Part shown: positions 51,425-60,135 of the stretch, piece after piece
Layout of the letters: the number at the start of each line of letters is the position of its first letter
Numbering within the stretch: position 1 is the first letter of the stretch
Origin: Thalassorhabdomicrobium marinisediminis
GTDB lineage: Bacteria; Pseudomonadota; Alphaproteobacteria; Rhodobacterales; Rhodobacteraceae
DNA length: 64,000 bases
Assembly (NCBI RefSeq): GCF_003072065.1
Contig: NZ_QCYG01000003.1
Span: forward strand, 1-64,000
Direction: 5' to 3'
Translations under genes and position numbers: made by a program
The notes under the pieces: generated by a model
The model's input: the letters and a program-made list of their open reading frames with translations, nothing else
Told to the model about the DNA's origin: nothing
The model's database searches: none

Positions 51425-54230
51425 TCTGCTCGGCGACGGGGCCTATGATCCCACCGGCGATCTGACCCCCGACGACCTGATTTGCCCTGCGGATGAGATC
51501 CTCAACCGCAGGGCTCTGCACGTGGCGCTGGTTGAGGCCATTGCCGACGCCGGGCCGCTGGGTTCGGACAAGCGCGCGGCGATGCTGCCGATCCTCAAGC
51601 AGGCGATGGACGCGGGCCGCAAGATCATCGCCAGCGCTTTCGAGGCCAATCCCTTCGTCGCGAGCGAGACCACCCGCGCCTATTCGTGGCTCACCGATGC
51701 CATCGTGATCGAGGTGTTCCGGCTGGCGAAATCGCACCTGCACCCCAATCCGAACCCGACCGAGGCGGAGCGGCTGGCGCTGATCGCGGTGGGCGGGTCC
51801 GGCCGGGGCGAGATGGCCCCCTACTCCGACGTCGATCTGCTGTTTTTGGCGCCCTACAAGCTCACCCCTTGGGCCGAGAGCCTGATCGAGACCATGCTCT
51901 ATCTGCTGTGGGACCTGCGGCTGAAGGTGGGCCATGCCAGCCGCACGGTGAAAGAATGTCTGCGGCTCGCTCGGGACGACTACACCATCCGCACCTCGCT
52001 GGTTGAGGAACGCTTTCTCGCCGGGGACGAAGCGCTGGCCGAAGAGCTGACGACGCGGCTGCGCGACGAGCTTTTCACCGCCACCGTGCCCGAGTTCATC
52101 GAAGCCAAGCTGAACGAACGCTCGGCCCGGCATGCCAAACAGGGCGGCCAGCGTTATATGGTTGAACCCAACGTGAAAGAGGGCAAGGGCGGTTTGCGCG
52201 ATCTGCAGTCGCTCTACTGGATCGGCAAATACGTTCACGGGGTCAAGGATGCCTCGGAGCTGGTGCAGCACAAGGTCTTCACGCAGGACGAATACGAGGA
52301 GTTCAAGGCCGCGCATGAGTTCCTCTGGGCGGTGCGCTGCCATCTGCATCTGATCGCCGGGCGCGCGGTGGACCAGTTGACCTTCGACATGCAGGTCGAG
52401 GTGGCCGAGCGGATGCATTACACCGACAGCGGCGGCCGCCGCGCGGTCGAGCATTTCATGCAGGATTATTTCCACCACGCCACGGATGTGGGCGACCTGA
52501 CCCGCATCTTCCTTGTGGCGCAAGAAGCCGCGCACCTGAAGGCCGAGCCGATGCTGCAACGGCTGTTCAACCGCACCAAACGCGCCAAGGCCCCCTATGC
52601 GATCAAGCAGAACCGGCTGACCGTGGCGGAGCCCGAGGATTTTGTCGAGGATCCGCTGAACCTGTTGCGGATCTTTGAAGAGGCGCTGCGCACCGGCACC
52701 CTGATGCATCCGGACGCCATGCGGCTGATCAAGGCGAACCTGCATCTGATCGACGACGAGGTGCGCCAGAACAAGGAAGCCAAGCGCATCTTCCTTGATT
52801 TGATGCTCAAGCACGGCAACCCCGAACGCGCGCTGCGCACGATGAACGAGCTGGGCGCGCTGTCGGCCTTCCTGCCCGAGTTCGAACCCATCGTCGCGAT
52901 GATGCAGTTCAACATGTATCACCACTACACGGTCGATGAGCACACGATCCAGACGATCAGCCACCTGTCGAAGATCGAACGCGCCGAGCTGGACGAAGAG
53001 CTTCCGGTCTCGGCCTCGATCCTCAAGGGCGGGATCAACCGGCGGGTGCTCTACGTGGCGCTGCTGCTGCATGACATCGGCAAGGGCCGGGACGAAGATC
53101 ATTCGGTGCTGGGCGCGCGGATCGCCCGCAAGGTGGCGCCGCGGCTGGGCCTGTCGCGCAAGGAAAGCGAGACGGTCGAATGGCTGGTGCGCTATCATCT
53201 GTTGATGTCGGACATGGCGCAGAAACGCGACATTGCCGACCCGCGCACGGTGCGCGATTTCGCCAAGGCGGTGAAAACGGTCGAGCGGCTGAACCTGCTC
53301 TGCGTGCTCACGGTTTGCGACATCCGCGGCGTGGGGCCGGGCACGTGGAACAACTGGAAAGCGGTGCTGATCCGGGCGCTCTATCGCCAGACGCGCTATG
53401 CGCTTGAGAACGGGATGGAGGCGCTGAACCGCAACGAACGGGGCACCGAGGCGCGCAAGCGGTTGCGCGCCGCCCTGCGCGACAAAGAGGATGCGGGCTG
53501 GACGGAGAAGGCGATCCGCGCCGAGTTGGGCCGCCATTACCCGCCCTATTGGCAAGGCCTGCACGTCACCGCCCACCTGCAATTCGCCGAGATGCTGCGC
53601 GACATCGGCCCGGACGAGATGCGCACCCGGCTGACCCCGGACGAGGACCGCGACGCCACCCGCGTCTGCTTCGCCATGGCCGATCATCCGGGCATTTTCA
53701 GCCGCATGTGCGGGGCGTTGTCGCTGGTGGGGGCCAACGTGGTCGATGCGCGGACCTTCACCAGCAAGGACGGCTACGCCACCGCGACCTTCTGGGTGCA
53801 GGACATCGAGGGCCGCCCCTATGACGAAGAGCGCCTGCCGCGCCTGCGCCAGATGATCCAGAAGACGCTGTACGGTGAGGTCGTGGCCCGCGACGCGCTG
53901 GCCGGGCGCGACCGGATGAAGAAACGCGAACGCGCATTCCGGGTGAAGACTTCGATCACCTTCGACAACGAGGGGTCCGAGATCTACACGATCATCGAAG
54001 TGGACACCCGCGACCGCCCCGGATTGCTGCACGATCTGACGCGCACGCTGGCGGATGCCAACGTCTATATCGCCAGCGCGGTGATCGCGACCTTTGGCGA
54101 GCAGGTCGTCGATACCTTCTACGTGAAGGATATGTTCGGGCTGAAGTTCCACGCCGAGAACAAACAGAAAGCGCTGGAGAAGAAGCTGCGCGATGCGATC
54201 ACCGAAGGGGCCAAACGGGCCTGGGAATGA
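51411..54230 (+). CDS. glnD: [Protein-PII] uridylyltransferase/uridylyl-removing enzyme
   Basis: A 939-residue nitrogen sensor that uridylylates PII proteins at low glutamine and removes UMP at high glutamine. Domains in order: nucleotidyltransferase (GGSGRGEMAPYSDVDLLFL), helical linker, HD domain (LLLHDIGKGRDEDHSVLGA, and YHLLMS), and two C-terminal ACT domains (FAMADHPGIFSRMCGALSLVGA and VDTRDRPGLLHDLTRTLADA) that bind glutamine. The start is the GTG at 51411, inside the upstream gene, because homology starts soon after it and the open extension before it is antisense-like noise. Confidence 0.95.
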   Translation: MADPDLLGDGAYDPTGDLTPDDLICPADEILNRRALHVALVEAIADAGPLGSDKRAAMLPILKQAMDAGRKIIASAFEANPFVASETTRAYSWLTDAIVIEVFRLAKSHLHPNPNPTEAERLALIAVGGSGRGEMAPYSDVDLLFLAPYKLTPWAESLIETMLYLLWDLRLKVGHASRTVKECLRLARDDYTIRTSLVEERFLAGDEALAEELTTRLRDELFTATVPEFIEAKLNERSARHAKQGGQRYMVEPNVKEGKGGLRDLQSLYWIGKYVHGVKDASELVQHKVFTQDEYEEFKAAHEFLWAVRCHLHLIAGRAVDQLTFDMQVEVAERMHYTDSGGRRAVEHFMQDYFHHATDVGDLTRIFLVAQEAAHLKAEPMLQRLFNRTKRAKAPYAIKQNRLTVAEPEDFVEDPLNLLRIFEEALRTGTLMHPDAMRLIKANLHLIDDEVRQNKEAKRIFLDLMLKHGNPERALRTMNELGALSAFLPEFEPIVAMMQFNMYHHYTVDEHTIQTISHLSKIERAELDEELPVSASILKGGINRRVLYVALLLHDIGKGRDEDHSVLGARIARKVAPRLGLSRKESETVEWLVRYHLLMSDMAQKRDIADPRTVRDFAKAVKTVERLNLLCVLTVCDIRGVGPGTWNNWKAVLIRALYRQTRYALENGMEALNRNERGTEARKRLRAALRDKEDAGWTEKAIRAELGRHYPPYWQGLHVTAHLQFAEMLRDIGPDEMRTRLTPDEDRDATRVCFAMADHPGIFSRMCGALSLVGANVVDARTFTSKDGYATATFWVQDIEGRPYDEERLPRLRQMIQKTLYGEVVARDALAGRDRMKKRERAFRVKTSITFDNEGSEIYTIIEVDTRDRPGLLHDLTRTLADANVYIASAVIATFGEQVVDTFYVKDMFGLKFHAENKQKALEKKLRDAITEGAKRAWE

Positions 54231-54369
54231 CGGTGCGGCGACGGGGTCTGCGCGTCGGGTCGGGCGCTTGGGCGGCGGTCGGTGAACTTCGGCGCGGGGC
54301 CAACTTCGCGATAGTTTTCGCCGCCGCTTGCCCCTAAAAGGGGCCAAACCCAAGGATCGAGCAGACCCC

Positions 54370-55935
54370 ATGAAACCCATCCGACTGATTGCAGGCTTCC
54401 TTACCGTGGGGGTCTGGACCCTGCTCAGCCGCGTGCTGGGCTTCGTGCGCGACATCCTGATCGCAGGTTTTCTGGGCGCGGGGCCGGTGGCCGAAGCGTT
54501 CCTGATTGCCTTTGCCCTGCCCAACATGTTCCGCCGTTTTTTCGCCGAAGGCGCGTTCAACATGGCCTTTGTGCCGATGTTCTCGAAAAAGCTGGAGACC
54601 GGGGCCGATGCGGAAGGCTTTGCACGTGATGCCTTTGCGGGGCTGGCGACGGTGCTGATCGTGCTGACGCTGGTGGCGCAGGTCATCATGCCGTGGCTGG
54701 TGCTGGCCATGGCGGGGGGCTTTGCCGATGACGGGCGGCTTGATCTCGCGGTGAACTATGGCCGGATCACCTTTGTCTATATCCTGTTCATCTCGCTGGC
54801 GGCGCTGGCTTCGGGCGTGCTGAACGCCACCGGGCGCTTTGCGGCGGCGGCGGCGGCGCCGGTGTTGCTCAACGTGATCCTGATCGCCGCCGTCTGGCTG
54901 AGCACGACCGACATCCTTGGCACGCCCTTCGTGGCGCAGGAACGCACCGGGCTTTATCTGGCTTGGGGCGTGCCGATTGCGGGGGCCGCGCAACTGGCGC
55001 TGGTCTGGGTCGCGGCGCGGGGGGCGGGGATCAATCTGCGCCCCCGCCTGCCCCGCATGACGCCGGAACTCAAACGGCTGACGGTGATCGCGGCCCCGGC
55101 GATGCTGGCGGGCGGCGTGGTGCAGGTCAACCTGCTGGTGGGCCGTCAGGTGGCCAGTTTCTATGACGGCGCGATTGCATGGCTCAGCTATGCGGACCGG
55201 CTTTATCAACTCCCCCTCGGGGTGGTGGCGATTGCGCTGGGCGTGGTGCTTCTGCCCGACCTGAGCCGCCGTCTGGCCGCGGGCGATGACGCCGGCGGGC
55301 GCGACGCTTTCAACCGCGCGTCGGAACTGGCGCTGGCGCTGACGATCCCCGCCGCGGTGGCGCTGATTGTGATCCCCGTGCCGCTGGTGAGCGTGCTGTT
55401 CGAGCGCGGGTTGTTCGACAGCGACGACACGGCGGCGACAGCGCTGGCGGTGACGGTCTATGGCCTCGGCCTGCCGGCGTTTGTGCTGCAAAAGGCGCTG
55501 CAGCCGCTGTTCTTCGCGCGTGAGGACACCAAAAGGCCGTTCTATTACGCACTGGTGGCGATGGTGGTGAACGCCGCCGTGGCGATCGGGTTGTCGATCT
55601 ACATCGGCTATATCGCGGCGGCGCTCGCCACCAGCATCGCCGCATGGGTCATGGTCTGGCAGCTTTGGCTCGGCAGCCGCAAGATGGGCGAAGCCGCGCA
55701 GTTCGACCCGCGGTTCAAAAGCCGGTTGTGGCGGATCGTGCTGGCCTCGCTCCTGATGGGTGTGGTGCTTTATATCCTGATGCTGTTGGTCGGCCCCGCG
55801 CTGGGCCTGCCCGGGGTGCGCTACGCCGCGCTGGCGGTGATCGTGGTGCTGGGCATGGTCAGCTATTTCGCCATTGGCCAGATGCTCGGGGCTTTCCGGT
55901 TGGCCGACTTCAAGACGGCGGTGCGGCGGGGCTGA
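54370..55935 (+). CDS. murJ: Lipid II flippase MurJ
   Basis: A 521-residue inner-membrane protein of the MOP/MATE-like superfamily with about 14 membrane segments. Family hallmarks are LLSRVLGFVRDILIAGFLG, NMFRRFFAEGAFNMAFVPMF and VNLLVGRQVASF. It moves lipid II to the periplasmic face for peptidoglycan synthesis. It follows glnD after 139 bases that contain a small hairpin (GCCCCT-AAA-AGGGGC at 54330-54344). Its 3' end overlaps the convergent acetyltransferase gene by 26 bases. Confidence 0.95.
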   Translation: MKPIRLIAGFLTVGVWTLLSRVLGFVRDILIAGFLGAGPVAEAFLIAFALPNMFRRFFAEGAFNMAFVPMFSKKLETGADAEGFARDAFAGLATVLIVLTLVAQVIMPWLVLAMAGGFADDGRLDLAVNYGRITFVYILFISLAALASGVLNATGRFAAAAAAPVLLNVILIAAVWLSTTDILGTPFVAQERTGLYLAWGVPIAGAAQLALVWVAARGAGINLRPRLPRMTPELKRLTVIAAPAMLAGGVVQVNLLVGRQVASFYDGAIAWLSYADRLYQLPLGVVAIALGVVLLPDLSRRLAAGDDAGGRDAFNRASELALALTIPAAVALIVIPVPLVSVLFERGLFDSDDTAATALAVTVYGLGLPAFVLQKALQPLFFAREDTKRPFYYALVAMVVNAAVAIGLSIYIGYIAAALATSIAAWVMVWQLWLGSRKMGEAAQFDPRFKSRLWRIVLASLLMGVVLYILMLLVGPALGLPGVRYAALAVIVVLGMVSYFAIGQMLGAFRLADFKTAVRRG

Positions 55936-56452
55936 CATCCGGCCCGAGCTGGAAAGCGAAGCGCCGCATGGTGAGCCCGTCTGCCGTCACATCCTCCCCG
56001 TCGACCGGACTGCCGTTTACTTGCGCGATGGCGGCGGACCAGAACCGCAGGGCGGGTTCGTTGGCGGGCAGCACGCGCACCTGCCAGCGCCCCGGGTGCA
56101 GGTGCAGGGCGGCCCGGAACGCCGCCTGCGCCGTGGCCCCGCCGCGAAATTTCTGCATCACGAAGAACTGCCCCATGTCCCACCGCGCAGCGTCGTCCGA
56201 GGCGCGGCGGATCAGGCAGAAGCCCGCAATCTCGTTCTGCGACAGGATCAGATAGGGGTGATGATCGGCCGCGTCAAAATAGGGCGGCAGAATGCGGTCG
56301 GCGAGGTCATAGCGCCCGTCCGGCCCCACGGGCCAGCGGGCAAACCTTGAGATGTCGTAGATGTAGAGTTGGAACAGCTGCGCGAGGGTTGCGCGCTGCT
56401 GTGGCCCGGCACGCGACAGGGTGACGGCGGGCGGGCCTGCGGCTTGGGTCAT
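55910..56452 (-). CDS. GNAT family N-acetyltransferase
   Basis: A 180-residue protein with a GNAT pattern: AGFCLIRRAS strand, QFFVMQKFRGGATAQAAFRA as the acetyl-CoA-binding loop and helix, then RWQVRVLPANEPALRFWSAAI, a common GNAT C-terminal segment. The substrate is unknown. The ATG at 56452 is preceded by AGGG; the frame is open farther but begins inside the end of the rhomboid gene. Convergent with murJ. Confidence 0.75.
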   Translation of the reverse strand: MTQAAGPPAVTLSRAGPQQRATLAQLFQLYIYDISRFARWPVGPDGRYDLADRILPPYFDAADHHPYLILSQNEIAGFCLIRRASDDAARWDMGQFFVMQKFRGGATAQAAFRAALHLHPGRWQVRVLPANEPALRFWSAAIAQVNGSPVDGEDVTADGLTMRRFAFQLGPDVSPAAPPS

Positions 56453-56469
56453 GGCGCCCTGCCCCCGCC

Positions 56470-57159
56470 CTAGCGCTTGCGCATCCGGTTGACGAAGGCC
56501 GTCCAGCCGCCGGGGGCCAGAAGCGGTGCGGCAAAGAGGCCGACGACAAAGCCCGCGACCTCGGCGATCCATGTGGGGGTCGAGCCGAAGATCATCGAAT
56601 AGACCAGCATCAGCCCCAGCAGGATGCCGATAAGCTGGAAGGCCTTGAGCTGGTTTTCCCCCATCCGCTCAAGCGTGAGCCACATCAGATAGGTATAGGC
56701 CCCGATCAGCCCGTAAACCCCCGGATAGGCCCCCAGAAGCGGGGCGTTCTGCCACGACAGCAGCCCGTAAATCGCGGCCCCGAGGATGGTGCTGATGAAG
56801 AACAAAAGGGCGAAAGCGAGGGGGCGAAAAATCTCGCCCACGAACTTGCCCAGCGCCAGCAGAAGCACACAGGCCCAGAGCGTATGTGTGAAGTTGATAT
56901 GCACGAATGCATAGCTGACGAACCGCTTCCACAGATCGAAGGAGCCGCGCCCGCGCTCGAAGATCTCGGTCATCACGGCGGGGGCGAAAGCGTAGTCCTG
57001 AAACGCGGCCGAGCGCCAGCCGATCCCCCCGGCCCCGCCGACGAAGCCCGCACCCGCAGCCGAGAACACAAGCTCGATCCCCGCGATCACCAGCACCAGT
57101 GCCAAGGGCACCGGAGGAATCGCATTGAACGGGTTTTCGCCGTGGTTGGGGTTGTGCAT
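56470..57159 (-). CDS. Rhomboid-fold membrane protein, probably non-proteolytic
   Basis: A 229-residue membrane protein with six hydrophobic segments and rhomboid landmarks ([21 protein letters not shown] in the second helix region; [12 protein letters not shown] at 143-154; [11 protein letters not shown] at 199-209). Active rhomboids have G-x-S-G before the fourth helix and H-x-x-G in the sixth. Here Pro146 stands where the Ser should be and Glu200 where the His should be, so proteolysis is unlikely. The ATG at 57159 is chosen; a TTG at 57207 is in frame. Divergent from trpS. Confidence 0.75.
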   Translation of the reverse strand: MHNPNHGENPFNAIPPVPLALVLVIAGIELVFSAAGAGFVGGAGGIGWRSAAFQDYAFAPAVMTEIFERGRGSFDLWKRFVSYAFVHINFTHTLWACVLLLALGKFVGEIFRPLAFALLFFISTILGAAIYGLLSWQNAPLLGAYPGVYGLIGAYTYLMWLTLERMGENQLKAFQLIGILLGLMLVYSMIFGSTPTWIAEVAGFVVGLFAAPLLAPGGWTAFVNRMRKR

Positions 57160-57239
57160 GGGAAGGCTCACTTCGGTTGACGATATATCGGTGCATGGGT
57201 AAGCCAAGCAGACCTGTAAATCCAGCGTTGGAACGTCTC

Positions 57240-58259
57240 ATGAGCGATAGCACTTTCACCCCGCGTGTCTTCTCCGGCATCAAGCCCTCGGGCGGCTTGA
57301 CGCTTGGCAACTATCTGGGCGCGATCAAACGCTGGGTGGACATGCAGGACGGCGCGATGGAAACGCTCTATTGCTCGGTCGATCTGCACGCGATCACCGT
57401 CTGGCAGGACCCTGCGACCCTGAAGAAGGGCACGCGCGAGATTGCCGCCGGCATGTTGGCCAGCGGCATCGATCCCGAAACGTCGATCCTGTTCAACCAA
57501 AGCCAGGTGCCCGAGCACACGCAGCTTGGCTGGATCCTCAACTGCGTCGCACGCATGGGCTGGATGAACCGGATGACCCAGTTCAAGGACAAGGCCGGTA
57601 AGAACGCCGAGAAGGTCAGCCTTGGGCTGTATGCCTATCCGTCGCTGATGGCGGCTGACATCCTGCTCTATCACGCGACCCATGTGCCCGTGGGCGAGGA
57701 TCAGAAGCAGCACGTCGAGCTGACGCGCGACATCGCCGCCAAGTTCAACAACGACTTCGGCGTCGACTTCTTCCCGATGACCGAGCCGGTGATCGAAGGC
57801 CCCGCCACCCGCGTGATGAACCTGCGCGACGGCACCAAGAAGATGAGCAAATCCGGCGAGAGCGATATGGAGCGGATCAACATGCTGGATGACGCCGACA
57901 CCATCGCCAAGAAGTTCAAGAAGGCGCGGACCGATCCCGAGGGGATTCCCGAAAGCGTCGAAGGACTGGAGGGGCGGCCCGAGGCGGCGAACCTTGTGAA
58001 CATCTATGCGGGCCTTGCGAATTCCAGCCCGCAGGCGGTCGTCGCCGAATATGCCGGTGCGGGCTGGGGCACGTTCAAACCGGCGCTGGCCGAACTGGCG
58101 GTCGAGAAGCTGGCGCCCATCAGCGACGAGATGAAGCGCCTGATGGATGATCCTGCCGAGATCGACCGCAAGCTGGCCCGCGGGGCACAGCGCGCGCGCG
58201 AGATTGCGACGCCGGTGCTTGAGCGGACCTATGACATCGTGGGTTTGCTGCGCTCGTAA
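57240..58259 (+). CDS. trpS: Tryptophanyl-tRNA synthetase
   Basis: A 339-residue class I synthetase. The HIGH-equivalent region is [20 protein letters not shown], followed by [26 protein letters not shown] and the KMSKS motif exactly as [10 protein letters not shown]. The family begins close to the ATG at 57240; the frame is open 21 codons farther upstream without similarity. A 34-bp structured element begins 31 bases after its stop codon. Confidence 0.95.
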   Translation: MSDSTFTPRVFSGIKPSGGLTLGNYLGAIKRWVDMQDGAMETLYCSVDLHAITVWQDPATLKKGTREIAAGMLASGIDPETSILFNQSQVPEHTQLGWILNCVARMGWMNRMTQFKDKAGKNAEKVSLGLYAYPSLMAADILLYHATHVPVGEDQKQHVELTRDIAAKFNNDFGVDFFPMTEPVIEGPATRVMNLRDGTKKMSKSGESDMERINMLDDADTIAKKFKKARTDPEGIPESVEGLEGRPEAANLVNIYAGLANSSPQAVVAEYAGAGWGTFKPALAELAVEKLAPISDEMKRLMDDPAEIDRKLARGAQRAREIATPVLERTYDIVGLLRS

Positions 58260-58290
58260 CCGCCACTGGCCGAGCGGCGCGGTGCGACCC

Positions 58291-58324
58291 GGCCCTTCGG
58301 GGAGAGTTTATCGGGTCAGATGAA
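58291..58324 (+). repeat. 34-bp structured 3' element, copy B
   Basis: Matches the minus-strand copy at 14177-14210 at 32 of 34 positions, in sense orientation just after trpS. Here GACCCG (58286-58291) can pair with CGGGTC (58312-58317), with a TTCGGGG-containing loop between. The two mismatches lie in the loop. No T-run follows. Confidence 0.7.
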
Positions 58325-58716
58325 ACGAGGGATGCGCTTTTGGCCCGAGGCAGCGGCGGGCGCTGACGGGCAGGCGGTTTTGCGGGGTGTGGCGCACTCT
58401 TTGGTAAAAGGACGGAAGCCGTGGGGGTGTCAGCCCCAAGGTCTAATGCGCTGCGACCTGCCTCTGCACCCGATCTGCGCGAGCGCGCGGGGGTGGTCTG
58501 TGAGGCCGGCTGCCGTTTCAAGTTCCATGGCACGGGGCGTCTGGGCCCCGCGGGTCAACCATGCGGCAGATTGCCCGCGCGGGGTTAAGGCGAAGTTGCC
58601 GGACCGTGCGGTGCGGGCGCAACGGGATCTGTGCGGGCACGCAAAGGCGCTGCGCGGGGCTGCGGGTGTTGCGGGGATGCGCGGGGGCGTAAACTCTGCG
58701 CCAAAGGAGAGCGCCC
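58325..58716. other. Intergenic, no gene recognised
   Basis: After the trpS 3' element, about 390 bases carry no frame with a recognisable product. Several GC-rich frames on both strands stay open by composition only. The last 15 bases hold AAAGGAGAG, the ribosome-binding site of the next gene. Confidence 0.45.
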
Positions 58717-59214
58717 ATGACCATTCCCCAGCCAGTCCAAAGCCCGATGATCGGGCATATCCATCTGAAAGTGTCCGACCTGGATCGGGCGATTGCCTTT
58801 TATGGCGAGGTGCTGGGCTTCGAGTTGACCCAGCGATATGGCGACCGGGCGGCGTTTCTGGGGGCCGGTGGCTACCATCATCATATCGGCCTGAACACAT
58901 GGGAGAGCCTTGGGGCCACCGCGCCCCCTGCGGGGCATACGGGGCTTTATCACACCGCCCTGCTCTATCCCGACCGCGTCGCGCTGGGGCGCGTGGTAGC
59001 GCGGGTGCTGGAGGCGGGCATCGCGCTTGAGGGCGCGGCAGACCACGGGGTGAGCGAGGCGGTCTATGTGCGGGACCCGGACGGCAACGGTGTGGAGCTT
59101 TATCGCGACCGGCCGCAGGCGGATTGGCCGCGGGATGACGATGGCCAGTTGCGGATGGTCAACGCGCGGCTGGACGTGGCAGCACTGGTGGAGGAGGGAC
59201 GCTCTGACCCGTGA
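58717..59214 (+). CDS. VOC family protein, extradiol dioxygenase/glyoxalase-like
   Basis: A 165-residue protein with two beta-alpha-beta-beta-beta modules. The N-terminal IGHIHLKVSDLDRAIAFYGEVLGFEL offers the first metal ligand (His14 or His16), GLYHTALLYP the second (His79), and DPDGNGVELY the Glu127 ligand. The pattern is that of catechol-2,3-dioxygenase-like VOC proteins; short length suggests another activity or a two-domain dimer. AAAGGAGAG eight bases upstream supports the start. Confidence 0.85.
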   Translation: MTIPQPVQSPMIGHIHLKVSDLDRAIAFYGEVLGFELTQRYGDRAAFLGAGGYHHHIGLNTWESLGATAPPAGHTGLYHTALLYPDRVALGRVVARVLEAGIALEGAADHGVSEAVYVRDPDGNGVELYRDRPQADWPRDDDGQLRMVNARLDVAALVEEGRSDP

Positions 59215-59274
59215 CTGGACGCGGGCGCGCGCCCCCACTAGGGTCGCGGCAAAAGCAGTCTGACGGAGAGCGCC

Positions 59275-60135
59275 ATGGCGACGGGCACCAACATTCGCAC
59301 CTATTTCGAAGGCCAATGGCATGAGGGCGACATCCCGCTGATGAAGGCGGCCGATCACGGCATGTGGCTTGGCTCGGCCGTGTTCGACGGGGCGCGGGCG
59401 GTGAACGGGCTGGTGCCCGATCTGGACAAGCACTGCGAACGGGTGAACCGCTCGGCCGAGGCGCTGATGCTGACGCCCTGGGTGTCGACGCAGGAGATGG
59501 TCGAGATCGTGCGCGAGGGTCTGCGCCCCTATGGCGACGCGCCGGTCTATATCCGGCCGATGTATTGGGGGCAGGATACCGGCCCCGGCGCCATCGTGCC
59601 GGGCAAGGGCAAGGCGGGCTTCGCGATCTGTCTGGAAGAGATCCCCTTTGCCCCCGAGGGGGCCACGATCTCGGTCACCACGACGCGGTTCCGCCGTCCG
59701 GTGATGGACAGCAGCGTGGTGAACGCCAAGGCCGCTTGCCTGTATCCCAACAACGCGCGGATGCTGGCCGAGGCGCAGTCCAAGGGGTTCGACAATGCGC
59801 TGGTGGCCGACGCTTTGGGCAATCTGGCGGAAAGCGCGACGGCCAATGTGTTTCTGGTCAAGGACGGCGCGGTGTTCACCCCGATCCCCAACGGCACGTT
59901 TCTGGCCGGGATCACCCGCGCGCGCCACATCGAGAACCTGCGCGCCGACGGCTACACCGTGCATGAAAGCGTGCTGACCTTCGACGATGCCCGCGACGCG
60001 GATGAGCTGTTTCTGAGCGGCAACATGGCCAAGGTCACGCCGATCACCGCCTTCGACGACGTGTCCTATCAGGTCGGCCCGGTCACCCGCCGCACGCGTG
60101 AGTTGTATTGGGCCTGGGCCAAGCGCACCGCGTGA
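59275..60135 (+). CDS. ilvE: Branched-chain amino acid aminotransferase-like class IV enzyme
   Basis: A 286-residue fold-type IV PLP enzyme. Segments are FDGARAVNG, YIRPMYWGQDTG, the PLP-lysine in VVNAKAACLYPNN, GNLAESATANVFLVKDG and the phosphate-binding GITRARHIENL. It is shorter and more divergent than the main IlvE of most bacteria, so it may be a second paralogue or act on other amines; the symbol is given at family level. It overlaps the next gene by four bases (GTGA). Confidence 0.75.
   Translation: MATGTNIRTYFEGQWHEGDIPLMKAADHGMWLGSAVFDGARAVNGLVPDLDKHCERVNRSAEALMLTPWVSTQEMVEIVREGLRPYGDAPVYIRPMYWGQDTGPGAIVPGKGKAGFAICLEEIPFAPEGATISVTTTRFRRPVMDSSVVNAKAACLYPNNARMLAEAQSKGFDNALVADALGNLAESATANVFLVKDGAVFTPIPNGTFLAGITRARHIENLRADGYTVHESVLTFDDARDADELFLSGNMAKVTPITAFDDVSYQVGPVTRRTRELYWAWAKRTA

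Noticed and set aside
51270-54710. Minus-strand open frame of 1146 codons
   Set aside because: Antisense shadow of glnD and its flanks, with no recognisable domain.
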